Of a stretch of DNA of 64,000 bases, positions 27,896 through 36,777 are shown one piece after another. This DNA is from Roseovarius sp. GTDB lineage: Bacteria; Pseudomonadota; Alphaproteobacteria; Rhodobacterales; Rhodobacteraceae. The position numbers and the translations under genes were made by a program. The stretch is from NCBI GenBank assembly GCA_029212365.1, contig JARGOC010000003.1:62001-126000 (forward strand). The letters are read 5' to 3'. The notes under the pieces are model-generated. The model saw only the letters and a program-made list of their open reading frames with translations, searched no databases and was not told the origin of the DNA. Each line of letters opens with the position of its first letter. Position 1 is the first letter of the stretch.

Positions 27896-28675
27896 CTATT
27901 GTTGGTCACGCGCCTTGATTTCGTCCACGGCGCGGTCCCATTGCCGGGCGTTCAGAACTTTCTTGAAGGCGCGTTCTAATTCCGCCGTGCCGTTGTTTTC
28001 GTACCAGCGCCCATGCGCGATTATCACCCGACGTGCACCCCACTCCACCATGGTTTCAAGGTCTTCACCCATTGCGGCCTTGTCTTTGAAGGTCCGGCGG
28101 ATGACCGGAGGCATCTTTCCATTGGGATCATCAATCCCGTTCAGCCAGACAAACGGGCGGCAATATGTCGGCAGTTTGGCCGTTTCAAACGCTTCAATCA
28201 GATCAGTCAGAATCAACGTGCAGCTGGCGTCATGGAAAAACACCGCCTCACGGTGCCATTTGCTACCCCGGATGATCAACTGGCGCAGCTGTCCCTGCCA
28301 TGGGTCCTCGGAGCGGTCCCATTGCAGGGGCTGGCCATCGGGCAGAGCCATGCCATGTTTGGCAGCACGTTCCGCCACCCCCGGCGCGGCCCAATAAGTG
28401 GCATCAGGATAGGCCGCCTGCCAATCTACAATATGGGCGTAATGGATTTGGTTGGGCGAAATCAGATGGCGCACTGGTCCGATGGCATCCAGCTCAAGGC
28501 GCAACGCCTCTGTCAGCTGGGTAGGTGAATGCACCCACAGATCGCCGTTTTCCAACTGCACAACCGTCGCACGGGTGGAAAACGGAAAGCCATAGGATTT
28601 GATCGCAGGCCCATCAATCAGCCAGAGCCCTTCAACCACTGGTTTCAGCGTATTGAGGGGCTCATAGCCTGTCAT
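27896..28675 (-). CDS. DUF4336 domain-containing protein
   Basis: A 259-residue protein of the DUF4336 family, which has a metallo-beta-lactamase-like fold but lacks the classical HxHxDH signature. Visible conserved stretches are ATVVQLENGDLWVHSPT, SPNQIHYAHIVDW and AHGRWYENNG. Its activity is unknown. Its ATG abuts the stop codon of the upstream cyclophilin gene (TAA then ATG), so the two are translationally adjacent. No signal peptide is seen. Confidence 0.88.
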   Translation of the reverse strand: MTGYEPLNTLKPVVEGLWLIDGPAIKSYGFPFSTRATVVQLENGDLWVHSPTQLTEALRLELDAIGPVRHLISPNQIHYAHIVDWQAAYPDATYWAAPGVAERAAKHGMALPDGQPLQWDRSEDPWQGQLRQLIIRGSKWHREAVFFHDASCTLILTDLIEAFETAKLPTYCRPFVWLNGIDDPNGKMPPVIRRTFKDKAAMGEDLETMVEWGARRVIIAHGRWYENNGTAELERAFKKVLNARQWDRAVDEIKARDQQ

Positions 28676-29224
28676 TTAGTCAGTAACCGTCACGCGGGTC
28701 ATTACATCCGGCGCGCCGACAACGGCACCGTTGCTGCCCGTGCCCAGTTTGATCGCGTTAACCACGTCCATGCCCTCGCTCACCCGGCCCACAACGGTAT
28801 ATTGCCCATTCAGGAAATACCCCGGTGCAAACATGATGAAGAACTGACTGTTGGCACTGTCCGGGCTTTGCGAACGTGCCATACCCACGATTCCGCGCTC
28901 GTAGGGCACATCCGAAAACTCGGCCTTCAAATCGGCCATGTCACTGCCGCCCATACCCGCACGGGACATATCGCCACCGTCGATCTTGCCGAACTGCACA
29001 TCACCGGTCTGCGCCATGAAGCCGTCAATCACGCGGTGAAAAACAACGCCGTCATAGGCGCCCTTTTCCGCCAGTGCCGTTATTTGCGCCACATGGCCCG
29101 GTGCCACGTCCTCAAGCAGATCAATGGTGATCGTGCCATTGGCCTCGCCTGCGATTTCGATCTGCAAGCCCGTGGCCAATGCAGGGCTGGCGAGCAAGGC
29201 AAATGCGGCGGCGAGCTTATACAT
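28676..29224 (-). CDS. Periplasmic peptidyl-prolyl cis-trans isomerase, cyclophilin type
   Basis: A 182-residue cyclophilin with an N-terminal signal sequence (MYKLAAAFALLASPALATG, cleavage after ALA near 17). The catalytic core is FHRVIDGFMAQTGDV; NSQFFIMFAP and the FLNGQYTVVGRV segment are also present. It catalyses proline isomerisation during folding, here most likely in the periplasm. It overlaps the upstream cytoplasmic cyclophilin gene by nine bases. The pair of one exported and one cytosolic cyclophilin probably arose by tandem duplication. Confidence 0.95.
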   Translation of the reverse strand: MYKLAAAFALLASPALATGLQIEIAGEANGTITIDLLEDVAPGHVAQITALAEKGAYDGVVFHRVIDGFMAQTGDVQFGKIDGGDMSRAGMGGSDMADLKAEFSDVPYERGIVGMARSQSPDSANSQFFIMFAPGYFLNGQYTVVGRVSEGMDVVNAIKLGTGSNGAVVGAPDVMTRVTVTD

Positions 29225-29723
29225 CAGCGGCCACCTTCACGCTGATCATACGATCAGGGTTCGCAGGCGGCTCGCCACGGGTGATGGCGTCGACATGCTC
29301 CATGCCCGATGTGACCTGACCATAGACAGTGTACTGACCATTCAGAAAGCTGTTGTCAGAAAAGTTGATGAAAAACTGGCTGTTGGCAGAATCAGGCATC
29401 TGGCTGCGTGCGGCGCCAATGGACCCACGCGAATGCGGGATCTTTGAGAACTCGGCCTTCAGGTCTGGCTTGTCACTGCCGCCCGTGCCTGCGCTGCGCA
29501 GGTTGAAGTCCTTTTCGGCATTGCCATTGGCCACATCACCGGTCTGCGCCATAAAGCCATCAATGACACGGTGGAACACCACGTTGTCATAAGCGCCTTC
29601 GCGGGCCAGCTCTTTCATGCGCTCACAGTGGCCGGGGGCCACGTCGGGCATCAATTCGATGGTGACAGTGCCGCCTGACAACTCAAGCAGGATGGTGTTT
29701 TCGGGGTCTTTAATCTCGGCCAT
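29217..29723 (-). CDS. Cytoplasmic peptidyl-prolyl cis-trans isomerase, cyclophilin type
   Basis: A 168-residue cyclophilin without a signal peptide. Catalytic and binding residues are in FHRVIDGFMAQTGDV, SANSQFFINF and the FLNGQYTVYGQV segment. It acts on prolyl bonds of cytosolic proteins. It is first in the leftward group that continues with the exported paralogue, DUF4336 and DUF3179. It is divergent from pgk across 129 bp. Confidence 0.95.
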   Translation of the reverse strand: MAEIKDPENTILLELSGGTVTIELMPDVAPGHCERMKELAREGAYDNVVFHRVIDGFMAQTGDVANGNAEKDFNLRSAGTGGSDKPDLKAEFSKIPHSRGSIGAARSQMPDSANSQFFINFSDNSFLNGQYTVYGQVTSGMEHVDAITRGEPPANPDRMISVKVAADV

Positions 29724-29852
29724 TTGGCGCTCCTCAACTATATGCTGGCAGAATACCTAGGGCCTCTGCGCCCGATTGCCAAGTGGAGAGGTTGACGGAC
29801 CAGCCTGATCACGCCAAAGAAGGCCGCAAAGCAGGGCAAAGAGGCAAATAAC

Positions 29853-31043
29853 ATGGTCTGGAACACACTCGACAACATGGACCTGGCAGGCAAACGGGTG
29901 CTGACGCGCGTGGATATCAACGTGCCGGTTGAAAATGGGGTTGTCACCGACACCACCCGGATTGACAGGATCGTGCCCACTGTGCGCGACATTCTGGCGC
30001 GTGGTGGCAAGCCGATGTTGATCGCCCATTTTGGCCGGCCCAAAGGCAAGGTCGTGCTGGATTTGTCTTTGCGTGTTGTGCTGCCTGCGCTGGAACAGGC
30101 GTTGGGGCACAAGGTGAGATTGATTGAAACGCTGGAGGGTGCTGAAAACCTGACGGATGAGGCCAAAGCCGCTGATGTGTTGTTGTTGGAAAACATCCGC
30201 TTCAACCCCGGCGAGCAGGCAAATGACCCTGAGTTTGCCAAACGTCTGGCCGATCTTGGCGACATTTATTGCAATGATGCATTTTCCGCAGCCCACCGCG
30301 CACATGCCAGCACCGAAGGGGTGGCCCATGATATGCCCGCATGTGCCGGGCGTTTGATGCAGGCCGAACTGGAGGCGCTGGAGGCGGCCCTTGGCACCCC
30401 AAAGCGGCCCGTCATGGCGGTTGTGGGCGGGGCCAAGGTTTCGACCAAGCTGGATCTGCTGGGCAATCTGGTGGATCAGGTCAACTGCCTGGTCATCGGC
30501 GGCGGCATGGCCAATACGTTTCTGGCGGCCCAGGGGCTGAATGTGGGGAAATCCCTGTGTGAACATGATTTGGCCGACACTGCGCGCGAAATCATGCGCA
30601 AAGCCGGCGCTGCCGGATGCGAGATCATCCTGCCTGCGGATGTGATTGTGGCCCATGAATTTAAGGCCAATGCGCCCTATGAAACCCTGCCCGCCCACGC
30701 CTGCCCTGACGATCAGATGATTTTGGATGCCGGCCCGCAAAGCGTGGCCCGTATTTCGACGGCGCTGGAAAATGCCAACACGCTGATCTGGAATGGCCCA
30801 CTTGGCGCGTTTGAGATCAAGCCGTTTGACACGGCCACCAACGCCGCTGCGCGCCATGCCGCCCGTCTGAGCCGTGAAGGCAAGCTGATTTCCGTGGCCG
30901 GGGGTGGTGATACAGTTGCGGCCCTCAATCAGGCCGGTGCAGCGGATGATTTCACCTATATTTCCACCGCCGGGGGGGCCTTTCTTGAATGGATGGAGGG
31001 CAAGCCCCTGCCCGGTGTGGCCGCGCTGACAGCCAACGCCTAA
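29853..31043 (+). CDS. pgk: Phosphoglycerate kinase
   Basis: A 396-residue glycolytic enzyme transferring phosphate between 1,3-bisphosphoglycerate and ADP. Substrate residues are in [11 protein letters not shown] and HFGRPKG (about 20-60); [12 protein letters not shown] and the hinge follow. The C-terminal nucleotide domain has [14 protein letters not shown] and the [13 protein letters not shown] signature. Start ATG has GAGG upstream. gap is not adjacent; class I aldolase is 18 kb away. A long open frame on the opposite strand (29757-31103) is a composition artefact. Confidence 0.98.
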   Translation: MVWNTLDNMDLAGKRVLTRVDINVPVENGVVTDTTRIDRIVPTVRDILARGGKPMLIAHFGRPKGKVVLDLSLRVVLPALEQALGHKVRLIETLEGAENLTDEAKAADVLLLENIRFNPGEQANDPEFAKRLADLGDIYCNDAFSAAHRAHASTEGVAHDMPACAGRLMQAELEALEAALGTPKRPVMAVVGGAKVSTKLDLLGNLVDQVNCLVIGGGMANTFLAAQGLNVGKSLCEHDLADTAREIMRKAGAAGCEIILPADVIVAHEFKANAPYETLPAHACPDDQMILDAGPQSVARISTALENANTLIWNGPLGAFEIKPFDTATNAAARHAARLSREGKLISVAGGGDTVAALNQAGAADDFTYISTAGGAFLEWMEGKPLPGVAALTANA

Positions 31044-31304
31044 AACCGCTGAGCGGCCCATCTGGGCCAGTGCATCCGGGCCAGTCCATCCGGGCCTGAA
31101 CATGCGCGGTCAATCTTTGCCGTCGCAGCAAAATTCCACCGGGATGTGACCGCGAAGCTCTCTTTGTCACCCCTTGGCACAGCCTGCGCAGACTTTGGTA
31201 TAATTCTACGGTCCTCAGATACGCGGGCGAGTGGCATCTTTAGACGCCAGATCGCCCACACGGGCGACCATCCTACGCTTGACCCCATTCATGCATCAAC
31301 CCGC

Positions 31305-31574
31305 TTACTCATCAAAGACCAGCGTTCTTGAGTACTGCGCAATGTCGGACCGCGAGATCCCGATCTGGGCGAGTTGTTGATCGCTCAAGCTTGACAGCGT
31401 TGAAATCATCCGCGCCGTTTGCAGGGTTTTCATTGCAGCGCGCGCTTTTAGGAACGCCCTGCGCCCAAACATCTTTAGCCCCAAGGATAGGCTGGATGCC
31501 TTCATCGGCACTGACGTCAAACCACTGGAGGCGCTATGGCTGGTTGCTCTTGCTGGTTGCCAGTTAACAATCAT
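31305..31574 (-). CDS. DUF1127 domain protein, 89 residues
   Basis: A small basic protein with a C-terminal DUF1127 (YjiS-like) segment, STLSSLSDQQLAQIGISRSDI. Several DUF1127 proteins in Rhodobacteraceae and rhizobia have been reported as RNA-binding or stress-related small proteins. The ATG at 31574 has GGAGG six bases upstream; a longer in-frame start would read through the preceding gene. It overlaps the 3' end of a second DUF1127 gene by eleven bases, so they form a tandem pair from one promoter. Confidence 0.8.
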   Translation of the reverse strand: MIVNWQPARATSHSASSGLTSVPMKASSLSLGLKMFGRRAFLKARAAMKTLQTARMISTLSSLSDQQLAQIGISRSDIAQYSRTLVFDE

Positions 31575-31788
31575 CTGAAGCCTCCATCGCCAAGTTTTTG
31601 ATGCTGCACCGCGGTATTCCCAAATCTTTGAGAGTGCGGTCAGGCAGCGCCGAGAGCTCACGCCGCGTCGCGTGATAGATTTTAAAACTTGCTACTGCCT
31701 TTTGCATTTGCTCGCGTTTGTGATGAAAAAATGTGCGTTGGGCATCTAGGATGACGTCCAGCATTCCATGTGATCGAATTATTGCCAT
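31564..31788 (-). CDS. DUF1127 domain protein, 74 residues
   Basis: A 74-residue basic protein ending with a DUF1127 segment (LSALPDRTLKDLGIPRCSI). I placed the start at the ATG at 31788, preceded by GAGG; a longer frame reaches into the divergent promoter region. It is the first gene of the tandem DUF1127 pair. Its upstream region holds two CTGC-N3-GCAG palindromes, one of which occurs again in the nas operon promoter. Confidence 0.8.
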   Translation of the reverse strand: MAIIRSHGMLDVILDAQRTFFHHKREQMQKAVASFKIYHATRRELSALPDRTLKDLGIPRCSIKNLAMEASDDC

Positions 31789-31807
31789 TGTTCTGCCTCG
31801 TCTATTG

Positions 31808-31837
31808 CTGCGTCGCAGTATATATGCTGCACTGCAG
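31808..31837. promoter_or_regulatory. Two CTGC-N3-GCAG palindromes in the DUF1127/LysR intergenic region
   Basis: CTGCGTCGCAG at 31808-31818 and CTGCACTGCAG at 31827-31837 are spaced 19 bp centre to centre. They sit 20 to 49 bases upstream of the first DUF1127 gene and 84 to 113 bases upstream of the LysR gene. The core matches the published binding pattern of PhaR, the polyhydroxyalkanoate regulator of Paracoccus (CTGC-N3/4-GCAG). A third copy lies in the nas promoter at 35157. Confidence 0.55.
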
Positions 31838-31920
31838 AAACTAGACACATACGGCAGCGTGCACAATTTCTGAATTTGGCACAGGACCCATGCCAAAATG
31901 GAACAAGCGGAAGACGGGAC

Positions 31921-32850
31921 ATGGATATTTCAGCGCAAATGTTGATCTTTGCGACAGTTGTTGAGCAGGGAAGCATCTCTGCTGCGGCCCGATCAATTGG
32001 GCAAACGCCCTCTGCGGTCAGCAAACAGATCGCGTTACTTGAGGATCACGTTCACTATCGCCTGCTGAACCGCACCAGAACCGGCATTTCACCAACGCAG
32101 GAAGGCCAGGAACTCTATCTGAAATGCAAAGCGATGGCTGAAAAATTTAAAGAGGCCGAGGCACTTATTTCAAGCTTCGATGGCACCCCGCGTGGCAAGC
32201 TAAAGATTGCATCCTCCGTGGCATTCGGGAAATCAAAGCTGATCCCGGCCCTCCCGACATTCATCAAAGAAAACCCGGAGGTCCATATCTCGTTGGATTT
32301 GACGGATCGGGAAATTGATTTGCAAAGCGAGGGGTTTGATGCTGCCATTTGTTTTGCTGAGCAGAACAAAAACCCTGATATCATGGTCCGCCGCATTATG
32401 CAGAGCCGCCGCGTGTTATGCGCCTCGCCCGCCTACCTTGAGCGCTGCGGAACACCCAAAGATTTCAATGAGTTGGAGCAGCACAACTGTCTCAGACTCA
32501 GCACAGAGAGCAAGCGGAATTTCTGGGTCAATGTTGCGCCTGACAAAAAACGAAGCTTTGAAGCGCTGGGGAACTTTGAAGGGAACAGTACCGATGTTAT
32601 CTTTCGCGCCGCGCTCGCTGGCGTCGGGATCGCGCGGCTGCCGTGCTATATGACAGATCTGAAATTTCAGTCAGGTGAATTGGTCCATGTCATGCCGCAA
32701 TACTCGCCGCCAAGCACTGACATCGTTGTGATGTTTGCAGACAGGCGCAACCTTTCCCCGAAAACACGCGCCTTCATTGATTTTCTGGTGGCTCAGTTTC
32801 GAAACACGCCTGAGAAATCAAGGGACCGGGCCGAGTGTATTGGGTTGTGA
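31921..32850 (+). CDS. LysR family transcriptional regulator
   Basis: A 309-residue LysR-type regulator. The winged helix-turn-helix is at the N-terminus (FATVVEQGSISAAARSIGQTPSAVSKQIALLE, about residues 10-41). The substrate-binding domain starts near 90 (GKLKIASSVAFGKSKLIPALPTF). Start ATG at 31921 gives MDISAQML; a frame beginning at 31876 lacks a ribosome binding site. It is divergent from the DUF1127 pair and followed by a CMD gene after 26 bp. Its inducer and targets are unknown, but the CMD gene is a natural candidate. Confidence 0.92.
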   Translation: MDISAQMLIFATVVEQGSISAAARSIGQTPSAVSKQIALLEDHVHYRLLNRTRTGISPTQEGQELYLKCKAMAEKFKEAEALISSFDGTPRGKLKIASSVAFGKSKLIPALPTFIKENPEVHISLDLTDREIDLQSEGFDAAICFAEQNKNPDIMVRRIMQSRRVLCASPAYLERCGTPKDFNELEQHNCLRLSTESKRNFWVNVAPDKKRSFEALGNFEGNSTDVIFRAALAGVGIARLPCYMTDLKFQSGELVHVMPQYSPPSTDIVVMFADRRNLSPKTRAFIDFLVAQFRNTPEKSRDRAECIGL

Positions 32851-32876
32851 AACAGCTGCCGAGGAGAATATGAGCA

Positions 32877-33263
32877 ATGACTGAAACCACGACAGAACGA
32901 GGGAGAGCTCTCTCTGAACGGCTAAATCCGGGCATGGAAAGGGCCTTGAATGAACGCTACGGTCACTTGCTGCCCGATATGGCCGAAGGGGTTGTCGATT
33001 TTGCCTATGGCCGCCAGTACGCGCAACCCGGATTGCCATTGCGCGACAGGTATTTGGCGACGATAGCTGCGTTAACGGCACTGGGAGGTCAAACCAGACC
33101 ACAGTTGAAGGTTAACATTGAGGGCGGTCGGAAAGCTGGCCTGTCTCAAGAAGAAATTGCGGAGGTCATTTGGCAAATGGCACTATATGGCGGATTTCCG
33201 TCGGCTATTAATGCGCTGAACGCTGCGCTTGAAGTGTTTGAGGGTGAGAGTGAGGTAAACTGA
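32877..33263 (+). CDS. Carboxymuconolactone decarboxylase (CMD) family protein
   Basis: A 128-residue member of the CMD/AhpD-like superfamily. Typical segments are [30 protein letters not shown], the [26 protein letters not shown] helices and [11 protein letters not shown]. It lacks the CxxC pair of AhpD-type reductases, which favours a PcaC-like role, but no other protocatechuate genes are nearby, so function is open. GAGGAG lies ten bases before the ATG. It is probably co-transcribed with the LysR gene. Confidence 0.85.
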   Translation: MTETTTERGRALSERLNPGMERALNERYGHLLPDMAEGVVDFAYGRQYAQPGLPLRDRYLATIAALTALGGQTRPQLKVNIEGGRKAGLSQEEIAEVIWQMALYGGFPSAINALNAALEVFEGESEVN

Positions 33264-33326
33264 CTTGCATCCTGTAACTATCGACGCATCCGGTGTCGCC
33301 CATCATTCTGAGGTATTTTCGCGCCC

Positions 33327-33911
33327 ATGACCAAAGACCTGACCATTGTCGTTGTGGAAGAAGACCGCGACCGTGCAATAGCCATTGTCGACGCACTCCA
33401 GGAGGCTTGCGCGTGCGATGTCTCCATTATTGGCAACTCCAGCGGATTGGCCCGCAAGATCGCCGCCCGTTCGCCGGACATCGTGCTGATCGACATCGAC
33501 AACCCGACCCGCGACATGATGGAAGAACTGACTTTGGCCTCTGGCCCGTTGGAGCGCCCAGTCGCGATGTTCGTGTCCGGTGCGGCGGGCGGTTTGGCAC
33601 AGGCGGCCATCGAGTCGGGCGTGTCGGCATATGTTGTTGACGGCCTGTCGCCTGAGCGGGTCAAGCCAGTCATGGACACGGCCATCGCCCGATTTGCGAT
33701 GATACGCCAGATGCGCAGTGAGCTGGCCGAGACACGCCGTGCACTCGAAGAGCGCAAGGTCATTGACCGGGCCAAGGGGCTGCTCATGAAGGCCAAAGGG
33801 CTCGATGAGGGTGCAGCCTATGCCCTGCTGCGCAAGACCGCGATGGATCAGGGGCGGCGGGTTGCTGATGTGGCCGAGGCTTTGGTTACTGCGTCGGGGT
33901 TGTTGGGATGA
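33327..33911 (+). CDS. nasT: ANTAR-domain nitrate response regulator NasT
   Basis: A 194-residue response-regulator-like protein: an N-terminal receiver domain (about 1-120; IVLIDIDNPT at the phospho-acceptor strand) and a C-terminal ANTAR RNA-binding domain (about 130-190; KVIDRAKGLLMKAKGLDEGAAYALLRKTAMDQ). NasT binds paired hairpins in the nas leader RNA and prevents termination; NasS holds it inactive without nitrate. The gene order nasT-nasS and the leader before nrtA match that model. It overlaps nasS by four bases (ATGA). Confidence 0.95.
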   Translation: MTKDLTIVVVEEDRDRAIAIVDALQEACACDVSIIGNSSGLARKIAARSPDIVLIDIDNPTRDMMEELTLASGPLERPVAMFVSGAAGGLAQAAIESGVSAYVVDGLSPERVKPVMDTAIARFAMIRQMRSELAETRRALEERKVIDRAKGLLMKAKGLDEGAAYALLRKTAMDQGRRVADVAEALVTASGLLG

Positions 33912-35080
33912 AGACAGTCACGATCCCCGTTGCCTTCATGCCGTTGGTGGATTCGGCGCCTCTCATCATCGCGCAAGAGATGGGATTTGCCGAGGCTGAG
34001 GGCATAGCGCTAGACCTGATTACCGCGCCGTCATGGTCCTCGGTGCGCGACATGTTGGCCTTTGGCCGGGTGGATGCGGCGCATATGTTGTCGCCCATGC
34101 CAGTCGCAATGGCGATGGGGCTTGGGGGTGTGGCCACCGAATTGTCCGCAGTTTCTGTCCTGTCTGTGAACGGCAATGTGATCGGGGTTGGCAAACGCCT
34201 CGAAGAGCAGTTGCGACAAGCAGAGTACAAGTTTGATTTTTCTGATCCAATGCGTGCCGCCGAGGCCTTGGTGCAGGTCAGTCCACGGCCAATTGTGTTT
34301 GGTGTGCCATTTCCGTTTTCCATGCATGTGGAGCTGTTGCGCTACTGGGCGCGGGCTTCTGCGCTTGGCCCGGACGGTGTTGCCATCCGCACTGTGCCGC
34401 CACCGCTTATGACGAGCGCGCTGGCCAACGGCGATGTGGATGCGTTTTGTGTCGGTGAACCTTGGGGATCGGTGGCCGTCGAGCAAGGCGCTGGCGCGCT
34501 GTTGTTGCCCGGCAGTTCGATCTGGAGTTTTGCGCCCGAAAAGGTTTTGGCCACCCGCACCAATTGGGCCGATACCGAGCCGGATTTATTGGGGCGTCTT
34601 ATGCGTGCGGTCTGGAAGGCCGGGCGTTGGCTGGCCGATCCGAGCGCCCGCACCGCCGCCAGCGATTTGCTGTCACGCAAAGCCTATCTTGATGTGCCGT
34701 CTGAACTTGTTGATCGCGCGCTTTCGGGGCATCTTACACTTTCGGGTCAGGGCGAGCTGCGGCACGTCGAGAGGTTTCTTGAATTCCATAAGGGGGCTGT
34801 CAGTTTCCCGTGGCGCAGCCAGGCAAAGTGGATCGCACAACAGTTGCACAAATCAGTTGGTGGCGAACCCAATTTCGACATCGATGAAATCGCAAAGGTG
34901 TTTCGCGCGGATCTGCATCGGATGCATCTCAGTCGGTTAGACCCTGATCTGCCGGGGGCCTCTGAGAAAGTCGAGGGAGCGATTCCCCATGCGATGCCTG
35001 TGGCCTCGGCCGGAGGCGCGTTAACCTTGATGCCGAACCAGTTTTTTGATGGTCAAATTTTCGACCCGGCACTTTATTGA
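33908..35080 (+). CDS. nasS: Nitrate/nitrite sensor protein NasS
   Basis: A 390-residue protein related to NrtA/CmpA solute-binding proteins but lacking a signal peptide, as expected for the cytoplasmic nitrate sensor that sequesters NasT. Family segments include VAFMPLVDSAPLIIAQEMGFAEAEG, AHMLSPMPVAMAMGLG and the VDAFCVGEPWGSVAVEQG nitrate-site region. It shares the fold with the exported NrtA encoded downstream. The gene begins within the nasT stop. A gap of 265 bp with promoter, leader hairpins and terminator separates it from nrtA. Confidence 0.93.
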   Translation: MKTVTIPVAFMPLVDSAPLIIAQEMGFAEAEGIALDLITAPSWSSVRDMLAFGRVDAAHMLSPMPVAMAMGLGGVATELSAVSVLSVNGNVIGVGKRLEEQLRQAEYKFDFSDPMRAAEALVQVSPRPIVFGVPFPFSMHVELLRYWARASALGPDGVAIRTVPPPLMTSALANGDVDAFCVGEPWGSVAVEQGAGALLLPGSSIWSFAPEKVLATRTNWADTEPDLLGRLMRAVWKAGRWLADPSARTAASDLLSRKAYLDVPSELVDRALSGHLTLSGQGELRHVERFLEFHKGAVSFPWRSQAKWIAQQLHKSVGGEPNFDIDEIAKVFRADLHRMHLSRLDPDLPGASEKVEGAIPHAMPVASAGGALTLMPNQFFDGQIFDPALY

Positions 35081-35145
35081 GTGGTATTTTACCATTCCAA
35101 TTCAATGCGTTGAGAAAAATACCTGACTAAACCCAAATTATTGTC

Positions 35146-35173
35146 TTGAGTTTCTGCTGCATTGCAGCATACT
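35146..35173 (+). promoter_or_regulatory. Predicted nas operon promoter with a central palindrome
   Basis: TTGAGT (35146-35151) and CATACT (35168-35173) are spaced 16 bp and resemble -35 and -10 boxes. The 15-bp palindrome TGCTGCATTGCAGCA (35155-35169) lies between them and touches the -10, a classic repressor position. Transcription would start near 35180, just before the first leader hairpin. Promoter strength is a guess. Confidence 0.5.
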
Positions 35174-35182
35174 TGGACATGC

Positions 35183-35232
35183 ATCCACAACGGTGTGGAT
35201 CGCAACGAATTTTTCCCAATGACAGGGACGTT
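35183..35232 (+). ncRNA. Predicted ANTAR-target hairpins in the nas leader
   Basis: Hairpin one at 35183-35200 has a six-base-pair stem ATCCAC/GTGGAT and the hexaloop AACGGT, with A at loop position 1 and G at position 4, the hallmark of ANTAR targets. Hairpin two at 35214-35228 has TCCC/GGGA around AATGACA, also A1 and G4 but seven bases long, extended by AACG/CGTT pairing at its base. Both precede the intrinsic terminator, as expected for NasT-mediated antitermination. Confidence 0.65.
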
Positions 35233-35240
35233 TTGAGCAA

Positions 35241-35291
35241 GGTCGCTCACTTTCTGCCGATGATTTCGGCGGTCAGTGATCGGCCTTTTTT
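35241..35291 (+). terminator. Leader intrinsic terminator upstream of nrtA
   Basis: GGTCGCTCACT pairs with AGTGATCGGCC (one mismatch and one G-U pair) and encloses an inner GCCG/CGGC stem. The structure is followed by TTTTTT at 35286-35291 and another T-run a few bases on. It lies 55 bases before the nrtA start, in untranslated leader, so it is a regulatory attenuator and not an end-of-operon terminator. Confidence 0.8.
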
Positions 35292-35345
35292 GCGTTTTTT
35301 TCCGGTCTTTCTTGCCTGCGACCGGCCACAACCAAAGGACTAAAC

Positions 35346-36713
35346 ATGAGACGACTCCTCCTCGGCCTCGCCACCACAACCGCATTGTTCAGCCAGGCCT
35401 CTGCCGAATTGCTGGACCTTGAAAAAGACGAACTGAAATTCGGCTTCATCAAGCTGACCGATATGGCCCCCCTCGCGGTGGCCTATGAGCAGGGCTATTT
35501 CCTTGACGAGGGTCTCTTTGTGACGCTTGAGGCGCAAGCCAACTGGAAGGTGCTGCTGGACGGTGTGATCGACGGGCAGCTAGACGGCGCGCATATGTTG
35601 GCAGGTCAGCCACTGGCCGCCACCATCGGCTATGGCACCGAGGCCCATATCGTGACGCCCTTCTCAATGGATCTGAATGGCAACGGCATTACGGTCTCAA
35701 ATGAGGTCTGGGACATGATGCGCCCGCATATCCCATCAATGGACGATGGCCGCCCACAACACCCGATCTCAGCACAAGCCCTGGTTCCGGTGATCGAAAA
35801 TTTTAACGCCAAGGGCGAGCCTTTTAACATGGGGATGGTTTTCCCCGTATCGACCCACAATTACGAGCTGCGCTATTGGCTGGCCGCGGGTGGCATCAAT
35901 CCCGGCTACTACAGCCCCGAGAACATCTCTGGTCAGATTGCTGCGGATGTCTTTTTGTCAGTCACCCCCCCGCCACAGATGCCTGCGACGCTCGAAGCCG
36001 GGACAATCCACGGCTATTGCGTGGGCGAGCCCTGGAACCAGCAGGCGGTGTTCAAGGGCATCGGCGTTCCGATCATCACCGACTATCAGATCTGGAAGAA
36101 CAACCCCGAAAAGGTGTTTGGTATGACAGACGCCTTTGTCGCCGAGCATCCCAACACCACCAAAGCCGTCGTTCGGGCGCTGATCCGTGCGGCGATGTGG
36201 CTTGACGAAAACGACAACGCCAACCGCCCCGAAGCTGTCGAAATCCTCAGCCGCGCAGAATATGTGGGCGCTGACCCAGATGTGATTGCAAACTCCATGA
36301 CCGGGTTCTTTGAGTTTGAAAAAGGCGACAAGCGCGACATCCCTGATTTCAATGTCTTCTTTCGCCACAACGCGACCTATCCCTATTACTCCGATGCGAT
36401 CTGGTATCTGACACAGATGCGCCGCTGGGGTCAGATTGCCGAACCCCAGAGCGATGAATGGTTCGCAGAAGTTGCCGCCAGCGTCTATCGCCCGGACATC
36501 TATCTTGAGGCAGCGCGCTCACTTGTGGATGAGGGTCTTGCGAATGAAGCGGATTTCCCGTTCGACAGCGACGGCTTCAAAGAGCCAACGCCCGCGGCGG
36601 ACATCATTGACGCCATCCCCTTCGATGGGCGCACGCCCAACGCTTACCTCGAAAGCCTGCCGATCGGCTTGAAGAGCACGCAGACAGTCGTCGGTGATCA
36701 GGTTCAAGGCTAA
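35346..36713 (+). CDS. nrtA: Nitrate ABC transporter substrate-binding protein
   Basis: A 455-residue exported nitrate-binding protein. A signal peptide covers about residues 1-20 ([17 protein letters not shown]). The mature domain resembles Nrt[38 protein letters not shown] and the [17 protein letters not shown] nitrate-site region. It delivers nitrate to the NrtB/NrtC permease. Translation starts at the ATG at 35346, preceded by AAAGGA. Its last eight codons are duplicated 167 bp downstream within a 91-bp repeat. Confidence 0.95.
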   Translation: MRRLLLGLATTTALFSQASAELLDLEKDELKFGFIKLTDMAPLAVAYEQGYFLDEGLFVTLEAQANWKVLLDGVIDGQLDGAHMLAGQPLAATIGYGTEAHIVTPFSMDLNGNGITVSNEVWDMMRPHIPSMDDGRPQHPISAQALVPVIENFNAKGEPFNMGMVFPVSTHNYELRYWLAAGGINPGYYSPENISGQIAADVFLSVTPPPQMPATLEAGTIHGYCVGEPWNQQAVFKGIGVPIITDYQIWKNNPEKVFGMTDAFVAEHPNTTKAVVRALIRAAMWLDENDNANRPEAVEILSRAEYVGADPDVIANSMTGFFEFEKGDKRDIPDFNVFFRHNATYPYYSDAIWYLTQMRRWGQIAEPQSDEWFAEVAASVYRPDIYLEAARSLVDEGLANEADFPFDSDGFKEPTPAADIIDAIPFDGRTPNAYLESLPIGLKSTQTVVGDQVQG

Positions 36714-36777
36714 GCGCCAAACGTGGGGGGCGACCCGGGGCGCCCCCGCCCCCCAAAATTTGCACGCGACAGGTCCA
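36687..36777 (+). repeat. Direct repeat copy A, nrtA 3' end and spacer
   Basis: A 91-bp segment that includes the last eight codons and stop of nrtA plus 65 bases of spacer. It aligns without gaps to copy B, 167 bp further right, with about 77 of 91 identical positions by hand count. A GC hairpin (GGGGGCG and CGCCCCC) is included. Confidence 0.85.

Noticed and set aside
29757-31103. 448-codon open frame opposite pgk
   Set aside because: It is fully antisense to a certain gene, has no family similarity, and arises from codon bias in G+C-rich DNA.
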